In this document: positions 32,541 to 42,730 of the stretch, piece by piece
How positions within the stretch are numbered: the first letter of the stretch is position 1
Layout: every line of letters begins with the position of its first letter
Assembly (NCBI GenBank): GCA_051530055.1
Contig: CM121341.1
Coordinates: 16,306,001-16,370,000 of the forward strand
Origin: Neoechinorhynchus agilis
Taxonomy: Eukaryota > Acanthocephala
Direction of reading: 5' to 3'
DNA: 64,000 nt
Made by a program: the position numbers and the translations under genes
The notes under the pieces: generated by a model
The model's input: the letters and a program-made list of their open reading frames with translations, nothing else
What the model was told of the DNA's origin: nothing
Database searches by the model: none

Positions 32541-32850
32541 TTATTTGTAGAATCGGTATTTTAATTTCATGGTATTTTGCGCTGGAGTAAAGAAATAAAA
32601 AAAGTAGTTGATTCATATAAGCAAATGATGCCTTTAGCTGTGTTAGTCGATTAATATTTAGTATAAACAGTCCCATTTAGGGGTTTTTCTCGAATTGAAC
32701 TGATTTATGTACAAAATACTGTTCACAAAATTTTGTTTGCATAATGACTAACTAATTAATCGAAAAGTTTTTATGGTTATATTCCTTAAACATAGCTGAA
32801 ACAAGTCTTCGGTGGCCACTTTGTGATGTTTTCAACTCGAATAACTCGAT
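32414..32850. repeat. Tandem-duplicated convergent 3' ends, copy 2
   Basis: Partner of 29,781-30,215. It includes the true end of the 486-codon gene and a 3' remnant (32,752-32,850, minus) of the gene at 30,117-30,611 (shared ELFELKTSQSGHRRLVSAM). Confidence 0.85.
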
Positions 32851-33390
32851 TAGGATCTCATCGCCGTCTCCAAAAGAAATACTCGGTATTCTATTTGGAT
32901 TCCAAGAATCGCCGCTCTTCTTGGCTTCTGATCGATTCTGTGAAGACTCAAACAATAATCACGGGTTTAAAAATCTAAATAAACTGCTGCATCTTTTTAA
33001 ATAGTGTCCGGTTGCTCTTTTTCAAGCTTGTGCGGGCGTTCCGATTTTTAACATGCCTGAACTTATCCCGAATTAATCAAGCTACGAGCCAAGATAATAC
33101 ACTCGACCGTTTCCCCGGTCATATCTTCGTGGATGAACGGATCTCTTTTATCCAATTCCTCCTTTGTGCCCATGTCAAGCTCAGGGGAATAAAACATGAA
33201 AGTTGCTCATTGGTTGTTTTCACAAGGTTAGATTTAAGGAGATTGTTAGCCACGTATTCTTGAATTTTTAAGTTTTTCAAAATAACTGTGAAACATCCTA
33301 CTATTTCGTTGACCTTTAAAAATGAGCCAAGAAGTGTTCCGTTGTTTATTGCCAATTAAAAACTGTAAATTTTTTTAATAATTAATCTTT
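32851..33390. other. spacer with an unassigned minus frame
   Basis: A 78-codon minus-strand frame (33,119-33,355; VNEIVGCFTVILKNLKIQEY) reads like protein but has no recognised family or splice partners. Confidence 0.3.
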
Positions 33391-33403
33391 TTATTGTTTC
33401 TTT

Positions 33404-34700
33404 TTAAAGGACAATTTTAGAATAAATCGTTCCCCGGACGCTGACCGCATTTCCTCGTTGGATTGCGAGGCTTATTCTTTTGATCAGGAAAATCCTCTCG
33501 CGTCGCTCCCCTGTTTGTGCTGCAAGTCGTCGTCCGAGTTCGGCACAAAAGCTTCGTGCCGAAGATCCCAGCGCCCCTTGTGTTTCCACGCCGAAAGGAA
33601 GGAAAATTTAATTTTGTTTGAGCTCATTGTATTTCTCCGCTTTCCTCCTTTCGGCGGCACTCGCTGCTCCTCCCGTCTCCGCTAAAGCATCTTGCCGGTT
33701 GGACAGGGCGAGTGAGTCCACGCATGTTGCGTCCCAAATTAGACTCTTCCCTTCTTTCCAAGGGAAAACGGTTATACCGTCGGGACGCTTACCATCCGAG
33801 CGACAAAGGTGATTAGGCTCCAGGATGGTTGGAACGTGGATCGAGTTCAGAGCTCTGCTAATGATCGCGTTGAGCTCTGCGTGCCTTGGGAAACGACCGC
33901 TCGATCTCTTGCAGTAGAGTCCATGTCTCCCGAGCACGTCAACTTTTATTCCACATCGGCACTGGTGTGGGGCACAGGTTGGAAGTCCTAAACGTAGAGC
34001 GACGGCTATTCGAACTGTCTCGTCGTCCAGCAAAGTTCCCAAAGTACCAATTGGCAAAACGTTCAACCATGCGCCTGACTCCTTCGAGGAACTGGCCACA
34101 AGTCTAGCTTGAGACACCTATTACTCAAATTATAAGGACGGCCGAAGGGTCCTTCTGGACGTTTCTTGGTAAGAGTTTGATTATTGTAACTTTTCGTCAC
34201 AGCCTCCTCTAAAAGTCGATCAAAATTGGTTATCCGCTGCTTGATGGTGGTTGTGAGGTTGGACTCGGGGTCACGGCTAGTACTCAGATCCAATTTTGGA
34301 AAGGCGAATAAACGTGAATAGTTTGTATTCGTCGGTTCAGATAGGCAGTTTGCCAGCAGCTTCGAGAACATTTCACAGCAGCTATTCCTGGCTCCTTTTG
34401 GAATCCTCTTCAAGACCGTTTTTGGAAGATATTGTAAGAGGCGCTTCATCACATTTTGAGTTTTGAGACTGTCGATGATAAAAGGTTTGTCCAACACTGG
34501 TGGAAGGGAAGATCCAGGGCATCGAGATCGTACCGGGCCATGTTTTCGAATGAGCCCACTTATCGTCACGCCTATGACGCGATCGCATACAGTACAGCGA
34601 GTCGAAATCGAGGGCGAAGTGGGCGGAGAGAAGAGATCTGCCTCCATTACTGAGGAATGAATTTGTTTTGAGTTCCCACTTACATCTTTGGACCATTTCT
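33404..34700 (-). mobile_element. R2/R4-like LINE with the RT core deleted
   Basis: The minus strand begins with an N-terminal zinc-finger-like CTVCDRVIG.., then LLQYLPKTVLKRIPKGARN and ETFSKLL-type sequence. It jumps near 34,120 straight to the C-terminal domain (RLVASSSKESGAWLNVLPIG; APHQCRCG..; RPDGITVFPWKEGKSLIWDA). The whole polymerase core is missing. The frame is better preserved than in other copies, including a 169-codon open stretch. Confidence 0.8.
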
Positions 34701-34799
34701 CTTTTTTATTTAGAAGCGGTTTGATGCCCAGAAGTTTTCATTTTGATGCGAATCTTGGAATTTGGCAAAATTCATTCTTTAGCGGCTGAATACTTGACA

Positions 34800-35370
34800 G
34801 TGGGACGGTTTCAGTACGGCCCTCGTCCACTTCCTGATGGTATCTTAGAATCCGGAGGGACGTACAAATTTATAACCGTACGACCATAGGCATTGAGCGC
34901 AGACCAGCGCTTTCCCAGATCGAAATCGATGGACTGTGCGCCCATTCGACCGTGTATGGAAAAAATAAAAATATCTGGGTCATAGGCATTGAGCGCAGAC
35001 CAGCGCTTTCCCAGATCGAAATCGATGGACTGTGCGCCCATTCGACCGTGTATGGAAAAAATAAAAATATCTGGGTCATAGGCATTGAGCGCAGACCAGC
35101 GCTTTCCCAGATCGAAATCGATGGACTGTGCGCCCATTCGACCGTGTATGGAAAAAATAAAAATATCTGGGTAATTGGCATTGAGCGCAGACCAGCGCTT
35201 TCCCAGATCGAAATCGATGGACTCTGTGTCCATTCCGCCTTGTATGGAAAAAATATCTATAGTGCACAATCAAAGGGGACGAAATGCTGCTGAAGGAAGG
35301 AGTGGCGGATCTCTCGACCTGTTCCCGAAGGTGATCGTGTCTTTTGATTGACTTCGGCATTCGAATACGG
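34800..35370. mobile_element. Foldback element family 1, expanded by a minisatellite
   Basis: The flanks share words with the element at 525-862 ('gagggacgtacaaa' near 34,855 and 'ggggacgaaatgctgctgaa' near 35,276). Between them lies a 96-bp tandem repeat. Confidence 0.5.
34891..35274. repeat. 96-bp minisatellite, 4 copies
   Basis: Units start at 34,891, 34,987, 35,083 and 35,179 (exact 96-bp spacing). The first three are almost identical and the fourth is diverged. Because 96 is a multiple of three, frames stay open on both strands and imitate a 32-residue-repeat protein (SIHGRMGAQSIDFDLGKRW). Nothing else supports coding. Confidence 0.9.
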
Positions 35371-35374
35371 CAGA

Positions 35375-36200
35375 TAGTGCTTCCTAAGCAGTTTAGCTCA
35401 ATAATGAAACCAACGAAAATAAAGGTCTTATCTGAAAAATATACCGTTTCATAATTTGTAACATCAAAAACTCTTCTTCAAAAGTTAGGATTTAGTTTCT
35501 GTAAACAATAATGAAAAAGCCCTTCTTTTAGCAATCAGAGTTAGTGGTCCACATATCGACCGTTTTCTTTGTGACATTCGTAACATTGATCTTCCAAGAA
35601 ATACAAGATATTATCACCGATGAGCATCCTTAACTTCGCATCGAAAATCGATTTAAAATGCTCGAAGAGAGAAACGCACAAACATGGCTAATCGCTGATA
35701 AGCTACTTTTGTATATCTTTAAAATGTTCATAGGAAAGTCTGATATCTCGTCCGTTAGAAAGCTAAGATACAGATTTAATTGAAATGGAAGTACAAGGCA
35801 TTCCTTCCAACCCGCCTCAAACCTTATGAAGACCGACATTTCGTCGACTTACTCGTTGGAGTTGTTTCAAAATCAGCTTAAGGATTTAACGAGTAACCTC
35901 GCGATCGATGGAGCTAAACAGAAAAGGAATCAAATCTTAATTTCATCGCGATGAAAACGCGAACCTTTGTAAGATAAACCGTAATGTCCACATCGGCGAT
36001 ATCGGATCTTTTAACGTAATGATTCAGACAAAAGTTCTCAAAAACCGGACAGACATGAGTGAGCGACGATTTCCGTAGATATTCCATGGTCAAACAATGT
36101 GAAAGTAGCTTGAACTTCTATATAAAAACCTCTAAATTGAAAGTGTTCAATCAACAATTCCTACATTTTTCTCCCGTTTTTTGTTAATGGAATTCGGAAG
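35375..36200. other. gene-free spacer
   Basis: No recognisable gene or repeat. Confidence 0.35.
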
Positions 36201-36204
36201 CTTT

Positions 36205-36375
36205 TAAGCATTGTTTAGATTTCAAAACAAGGAGTGTCGATATGTGACGTACCGGGAAACGTGATTAGAATCTATACCCGGTAACTGATGATGAACCCGA
36301 CGAGGTTCCAAACGTCTTTAATAAATACTCAATTACCGGGTGTAGACCTAAACAATAATTCTAAAACAAGGAATA
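36205..36375. mobile_element. Foldback element with hammerhead-like module, family 2 copy 1
   Basis: The outer arms pair (attgtttag / ctaaacaat). Inside, a TACCGGG...CCCGGTA stem stands before CTGATGA, one T and a GAACC/GGTTC stem, followed by CAAACGTC. A GACG just before the first stem can pair with that CGTC. This gives three helices around a CTGATGA core, the hammerhead layout, but GAAA is CAAA and extra bases are present. It is related to 42,472-42,660. Confidence 0.55.
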
Positions 36376-36379
36376 CCTT

Positions 36380-37235
36380 TGGGGATTAAAAAGCTTCCGG
36401 TAAATATAATTTTGCTCGATTGATTGGCGCTGATCATTTGCTTCCTCTACAACAATGGCGTCCTTGCGATAGATAAAGAACTTTCAATTGTGAAGATCAG
36501 TTACTCACGGCTGTAAAAAATTTTGCAGAATCTTTTCGGACCTTTGATCTTATCATTGGCGCTCCCAAAATCAAATTTAGAACGACTTCAGGCATCTTCT
36601 ATCCGTGAAATCCGAATTTCATGAGCTAATTTTTTTCAATAATTTTAAAATACTAAGAGTCCACAAACTAACACCGATGATATTATCGCAAACAATAGCT
36701 TTCAATCCACCCATTGAATAAGCAAACGAGATTCTATAAGCGAACTCTTGAATCGATTCCAAATGCTCAATATTCCTTTATAAAGATCGCAAAAGTGCGG
36801 GAATGCCGACTTGAACGAGTTCGATTTCACCTCGCAATAATTTCTGACCTGGCAAAACATTGCCCACAAGAACTTAACCGGCCTTCCCAATTTTCTTTAA
36901 CGCCCTCTGAGGTGCTAGACAGCACTTTGAGTAGAGGCCGACGCTTACAAAGCTAAATTTTTTATCAGTGTACGTTTTCCATGTAAAAGACTTTTTCAAT
37001 TAGTATGTCATCGCTCCAAATCGAAATACAACTTGAAATATTTGGCGGATATTTATTGAAGAAAAAACGGATTTGAATACGGGCACGAGAGTTGCAGAAA
37101 ACTGCAATCAAAATACAGCATTAATAAACACGAGTACAGAATATTCAAGTTGGGCGATTTGATACACTAATCGTTTACTATTTGATCAATTTTTTAAGCA
37201 AAACAACAGGTATGAATAATGGTGTAGCAATGAAA
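36380..37235. other. spacer with an unassigned frame
   Basis: A plus-strand frame (36,714-36,956; KTRFYKRTLES-like, FIKIAKVRECRLERVRFHL) is open for 80 codons without a recognised family. Confidence 0.3.
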
Positions 37236-37237
37236 TA

Positions 37238-39078
37238 AACGTGGCAAATTAAAAGAGATTAATCCTTGATGGCAGGTTGAGAAAAGAACGAGAGCGGAGT
37301 ACAGTGAAGCATTAACATAGTTGCGAAATATCATGCGCTTTTTATTCTAAGTGCAGTTACTAAAGCTCCAATGAAGTTATTAGCTACAAATATTCCGTTT
37401 CCAATAAACATTTTTAACTTATTAAAAGATCCGCGGTTATTGACCCGATTGAAAACGAAATCGTTTGTAAAATTGGAATAAGGGCTGCAATGCCATAGCC
37501 GTGCATATTATTCGACGAATCCGAGAATACAATGGCATTTTGATGCAGTCGAGGCGCCCACTGGCGATTAAGTTGAAGATGCATCGAATTTTGATTTGCG
37601 AATGAAGTCAAGAAAGGTTTTGACAAAATATTCGATCTTGACGAAATATTGGTGCCTCAATATTTTTCGACGTTAGTTGATTCTATTGGATCGTAAGGAA
37701 TTTACTACTTAAATTGTAGAATGCTTGCATCTTCTCAATATTTAGACGATCTTGATGGTCCATAATTTCCTTCGCCGGAATTTAGGCAAGCAGTGTCAGT
37801 GGTTCCACATTCTTTAACGTAACCAATCTGATTGATGCTACAATCCACCACATTTCTTATCCGCTCATCAACCCCGCATTCGAAGATCTTTAGTATGCGA
37901 GAAAGTGCAGTCTGATCGAGCGATAACGCAAAATTGGACGTGAGGCATTTTTCGGACTGGCAAGACACCGATTTTGAAGATAGGTAAGATTTTCACACTT
38001 GAGTTCATTTATTGAATGGTTAAAGCATAGTCTTGAAAGCGCAAATGAGGAGGACGGGAGCAGTGCTTTAGATTTGTCATTTTGTATGACAACTGAAAGT
38101 GGTGAAACGGAAACCAAGAAAGGTGATTCCAATGATCCGATTTCCGACGAGGCACGCCAAGTGGACAAAGTTGTTCAACGAGCAGAATACAACATCCCAG
38201 ATCGAAATTTTGCCCCACAAATCTCTTGTTCCGACGGCTGTAACATTATTAGAAGCAAAATTGGAAGATTTCTAAGAAAACAAAAATTACCACTGTTAAC
38301 GATGATGTTATTTCGATCAAATTTTCTATCCCGAAAGCTGAATATCGAACAATTCTTCGCTGAAGTTAACTACGCGATTAAGGGAAAAATCAATGGTTTA
38401 TCGGAAGTCAAAACAGAGAAGTAGCTAATTTATCTGTGTAATGCAATCAAGTTCGATATTTATAAATGTTAAAGTCTAGTTTAACGCAGTTCTAAAAAAG
38501 ATAAACTTTGAATCTAAAACTATTTGGTGGTACAAAAGCATTATCCACTCAGTCTATTCATTTTTATAATTAAATTACTAAATTTAATCGCCTTTGATTC
38601 CTACCTTTAGCACCCTTTTTACTTGCATAATTTTTAATTTAAGGTATTATCAATTTTTGAGTTTTATTGTTTACAAATTATGTTTTTTATGTTTCATTGA
38701 AATTTCGCAAATAGTGTAAATAACGAATTTGAAAAACAAACGATACAAAAACCTTGCAAGTGGGTATTTACGTGAAAAATGTTTTCCCCAACGCTAGGAA
38801 ATATTTTCGATTGAGCGTCATAACTTAGGAGGTTTTCCTCTGGTTCTTAGGGGAGAGATCATTTCGTGAATATCCTGCAAAGAGCATTGTTTTCGCTAAC
38901 GAACTTTCATTGCGAAAAAGCTACATAACTTTATTATTTCTCACTACTACAACAGTAAGTTTCGGCTTCAAGCCAACGCCCGATGACGATTTCAGCGTTT
39001 AATTTGACGCTTCAGAGGGCACTTAAAAATAAAAGAAAATCTAAAAATGTGATATTGGTTTTTGAAGTCGAATTTATT
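37238..39078. repeat. Large inverted duplication, right arm
   Basis: Reverse complement of 20,390-20,900 plus 21,955-23,275. The last ~390 bp (38,690-39,078) is also an inverted copy of repeat R1. Confidence 0.8.
37430..38424. other. Candidate gene(s) in inverted-duplication right arm
   Basis: The minus strand keeps the cysteine-rich and hydrophobic-tail frames seen in the left arm (SEKCLTSNFALSLDQTA; GYGIAALIPILQTISFSI), which suggests a secreted or GPI-anchored protein. The plus strand has a 141-codon frame (37,999-38,424; acidic SANEEDGSSALDLSF, then FFAEVNYAIKGKINGL). This frame is broken in the left arm, whereas the minus frames are open in both, so I favour the minus strand. No family was recognised on either strand. 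Confidence 0.35.
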
Positions 39079-39405
39079 TCAACCGATTTGGCCGATCTTG
39101 AACACAGTTCTGAAAATGGCGACGCGTTGCACGTTTGCGCTCGTCGATTGAACAGAACGGGAATGTACGGGTGTACTCGGTCTGGTGGTCACGGCCAATT
39201 AGTTCGATTGGATGCATTGACTGACAATTACCGTGATCGAGTAATCGGCGTTTTGAATTTCACCGATTTTTTGGATGGAAATGTAAGTCGAATTTTATTT
39301 GAGTTTAAGGATAAACTCAATGGTCTTTTACTTGTTAATGGCAATAACAATCTCACTGTCGGAGTAGGACATAGTGATGATTTAAATGCAGTTATTGTTC
39401 GTTGA
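39079..39405 (+). pseudogene. Nicastrin-like N-terminal fragment
   Basis: About 108 codons read DLADLEHSSENGDALHVCAR, RLNRTGMYGCTRSGGHGQL, and later FTDFLDGNVSRILFEFKDKL and NGLLLVNG. The C-x-R-x-L-N-x-T-x(3)-G-C-x-S/R pattern and following order match the start of the ectodomain of nicastrin, the gamma-secretase subunit (usually ~700 aa). The frame has no signal peptide: upstream it runs into repeat R1. It ends at a stop at 39,405, with a LINE 250 bp further on. It is best read as a truncated gene piece, though exons outside the window's annotation cannot be excluded. Confidence 0.5.
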
Positions 39406-39639
39406 AGAAGAAAAAGTAATTTTCAAACAAATTTTTATGAATTTTATATTTTTTCCATTCGACCTGCATCTTGCTTAATATCAATATGTTTTATATTTTA
39501 AGTGCTTTTAAGGTCAGGCAGACGCAAAGAATTAATTAATGCTATCGCATCCCTCAGGAGCGTCAAATACCCCCGAGGAGGAGGAGGGGCTCGTCAGTAA
39601 ATTGCTTCTTTAATTTATGTATCTTTCTTTTTTTTGAAA

Positions 39640-41320
39640 AACATAATATATTGTTAACAATTCAAACAATCTGTTTGAAGCACACTCACCACCTCCCGCC
39701 AAATTCCAGCTTTTGTCCTTCCTCGACCGTCGCCATCACGCTGGCAGCATTGCCTCGTTGTACTGCCAGCGAGATATTTTGTCGAAGGAATACACCTGCT
39801 CTTGAGTCTCCGGTTGCCTCTATCAATTCCTTCGAGACATCCTGGAGCAGAGAGAGTGCCGAGCTGCCGAGCGCTCCATACGTCTCTGCCCCAAAGGGGA
39901 CAAAATGGTGAGCCCTCGATAACTGAATATATTTGCGTATTTTCCTCCCTTCCGCTGCACTGGGGGCACCACCGGCGATTTCGAGGGAGTAGCGGATCTT
40001 GCTGGCTGCGAGGGTGTCCACACACGTGGCGTCCCGGAGAAGGCGTTTGCCCTCCCGCCACGGGAAGACCAGTCGACAAAGGTGGGCGGGCTCCAGGATG
40101 TTCGGGAAGTTCGCCGTTCTCAACGCCCGAGAAATTGCGTTATTGATTTCAGAATGGCGTGAGAACCTTCCTCCTGACCTTCTGCAGACGAGACCGTGTC
40201 GCGCGAAAGCAGAGAGCTGGCCATTTAAAATACGCTCGAGACAAGCCCTCAACTTGCCGTCGAGCTTAGCCAATCCTTCCTAATGTTTGAAAAATGTTGC
40301 TGTGCGAACCTCGTACAATAATTTGGGGATGAAGAGCGTGTTCTTTATGAGAAACAAGGCTTCATGAGCCGAGAGAGCGCTCACGCTATCGCACAGCAAC
40401 GAAAGTTTCGGTATGATATGACCGATCTCATCTTCCACATTTGAATCGAAGACGCAACTGCCCAGGAGGCTGAGTTCCTCCCGAGTCACGAGTTTCAAAC
40501 CTGGAGCTACGGCCTCGAACCCAGCCATTAGTTCTTTGACTTTGGCGGCATCTCCAATATTCAATACAAGGAGCTCACATTTTCCAGCATTGAGCCCTAT
40601 GTCCATCCTCGAGGTCTCTCTAATCAGCGTCTCCAAATCGCGCAGTACAACGGAGGGATCACCTCCGAGCGTAGCGTCATCCAAGTAACAAGCGTTGAAG
40701 CTGGAATGGAGAGAATGCGCTATTGTATTTACTGTTAGTGAGAGTGCGATTGGACCGAGGGGATCTCCTTGCTGCACTCCTATTTCGGACCAAATGAAGT
40801 GGTCTTCGAAAAGCAAAGGACTCGCCGTCCTGTAGGCATTGAGAGAATACTGGAAGGCTTCTGGGGCATGATCCCTAATATCGCGAACATGGTTTCTCTA
40901 TTGAGAGAGTTAAAAACGTAAGGCAATCGTTGACCAATCCCGTAAATGCTTTGGCGACCAGATATCGCGCGCCTTTTGGGATCCGTTTTAGGACGTTCCT
41001 GGGCAGAAACCGCACGATATCAGGTATCGAAATAGAATCAGTGGTGATCTGAGGGGTCTCAGGCACGAAAGGTTCGGTTAATTGTGGTGGAGAACCAGAC
41101 CCACTACAGAGGAGATCCCGGGGACCATGGACAAACAAAACTCCAGATTGGTTAATTTAAAAGACCTACCGCAAACCGGACACAAACCAGTAGAGACGCG
41201 TGGGAGCCCGGCAGCGTTGGTCTTCTCAGGTTGATCATGATCGATGAGTGGCGCGTTCAAATTATCTGCGTCAGCAGCGTCGATTGTAGGCGATTTGAAC
41301 ACATTGTGACGTAATTTGGA
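39640..41320 (-). mobile_element. R2/R4-like LINE, longest copy (internal deletion)
   Basis: Minus strand, 5' to 3': a zinc-finger-like CPVCGRSFKLT, FLPRNVLKRIPKGARYLVAK, then a gap. The RT palm follows (GVQQGDPLGPIALSLTVNTI, catalytic box CYLDDATLGGD near 40,690) and the thumb (EALFLIKNTLFIPKLLYEVR). The endonuclease domain has GRFSRHSEINNAI, LVFPWREGKRLLRDATCVDT, GDSRAGVFLRQNISLAVQRG and NAAS. The fingers are deleted between the two N-terminal blocks. In the endonuclease the RPDG motif is missing and WD has become RD, so it would be inactive. Confidence 0.85.
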
Positions 41321-41351
41321 TGAACGAAAATATTTTGAAATAATCGAAATA

Positions 41352-41682
41352 CAGTAGAACGCCCATTATCCGGATCTGAATACTGCCCTACTCAACTTCT
41401 GTTGCTCAAGAGAAACAGAGATTCTTCAGCGAACAAACGAAGGTGTGCCATGGGGTACAGAGATCAAATAAGTTATTATTTTAGAAAATTAGGCTAAAAT
41501 TTATGTAATTATGCTCCAATTTTGCTTTTTTAAACCACTTCCACTGCATGTTAAGAACTTTGACATCTGTATTCTAGTTTTAAATACTAAATACATCACA
41601 TTGAGTTTTCGGTAATCTGAAAAATCTCGTATCCAAATGATGTTCGGTCAAAATTAATTCGGATAAAGGACGTTCTGCTGTA
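41352..41682. mobile_element. pogo/Tigger-like MITE
   Basis: Terminal inverted repeats start CAGTAGAACGCCCATTATCC and end with the complement of CAGCAGAACGTCCTTTATCC, flanked by TA on both sides. It is ~330 bp, non-coding. A fragment of the same family lies at 46.58-46.74 kb in opposite orientation. Confidence 0.75.
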
Positions 41683-41814
41683 CTCTCATTGGTTTGGGGA
41701 TGTGTCGACTACAAACGACCCACATCCGCAAAAATAATGTTGTCTCCATTTTTCGAAACGACACATCCATTTGACAAATATTTTCATTTTGAATCTAAAG
41801 CTATGACATAAGTT

Positions 41815-41935
41815 TAAGGCGGAGGAACTTTTGTAAGTTTCCAATTGCGAATGCGAATTCAAGGAGCTCTCGGGGCGCTTCCACAAGAAAACTTTTGCTT
41901 CCGTAAAGTAGCAGCACTGTCCGGGAATTGAGACT
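41815..41935 (-). repeat. Diverged inverted piece of repeat R1
   Basis: Related to 13,262-13,375. An open frame (KSFLVEAPRELLEFAF) is kept in both, suggesting an old exon. Confidence 0.55.
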
Positions 41936-42099
41936 AAGAGGATAATACAAAACCGATCGCAGTCTTTTAAATTCATCAAATGATCTGTTCCGTTATGGAA
42001 TTCGTCAATACAATAGTAATGGAATCGCCCTCAGAAGCAATCCACAGAATGCACCGTGAACAGTGTGATGTAGTCTAAATAGGGCAAAAGATGCAGGGC

Positions 42100-42340
42100 A
42101 TTAAAAAGAAGGTCGTCCAGCACAATCAGGTTTACAGCAGATTTGAGAATTTCTCTGCCATTTCCAATCACCAACAGACTTTTCAACATTGCGCTGAGTT
42201 TGGTGGTACTTATTTTGTAGAAAGAGAGCCAAACCTAAAGAGACGTCTTGTTTTGGAAGCCTAACATATCGCTGTGTCCAACACAATGGAAGGAAATAAA
42301 GCTAATTTTAGCACAAAAGCACAATGGGAGCGGAAACGTG
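42100..42340 (+). mobile_element. Possible Penelope-like GIY-YIG tail
   Basis: The plus frame reads FENFSAISNHQQTFQHCAEF, then ER.PNLKRRLVLEA-HI and NTMEGNK, a pattern similar to the end of GIY-YIG domains in Penelope-like elements. It is short and broken; low confidence. Confidence 0.3.
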
Positions 42341-42471
42341 ATCCCGAACTTCGGATAAGGCCATCCCGTGCTCCCGAGCCAAAGAACACATTATTTGTAA
42401 AATCCCCTTGTAGATGATTTATGAGGCGAGGTTATCTCGTGAAATATTTCAAATGCATCAAATATGTTATT

Positions 42472-42660
42472 AGAAGTATTATTTAGCTCTTCACTCGGTA
42501 AATAATTTTTTATTAAAAAAAATTTCGAATCTCGACAGTTATTAAGCGTCTTTTAATAACTAACGAACTGACGGTGAATCCGACGAGATTCGAAACTTCT
42601 TTAATGCAAAAAATTATCTACCGAGTGACGACCTAAATAATACTTCTAATAATATAACCC
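42472..42660. mobile_element. Foldback element, family 2 copy 2
   Basis: Arms 'ttagaagtattatttag' and its complement close a ~190-bp palindrome, with 'cactcggtaaataattttt' inside. The centre has AGTTATTAA/TTAATAACT, then CTGACGG, one T, a GAATC/GATTC stem and GAAAC. This aligns with the module at 36.3 kb. It lies ~70 bp beyond the PARP stop codon. Confidence 0.65.
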
Positions 42661-42730
42661 GAAATCTCACATATCGATATTTTAAAATATGTCATGCCCG
42701 GGAGTATGCTGATCACAATTCTAGTCATTT

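Noticed and set aside
34811-35269. 152-codon repeat protein on the minus strand
   Set aside because: Explained by the 96-bp minisatellite; frames are open on both strands and no start context or conservation supports coding.
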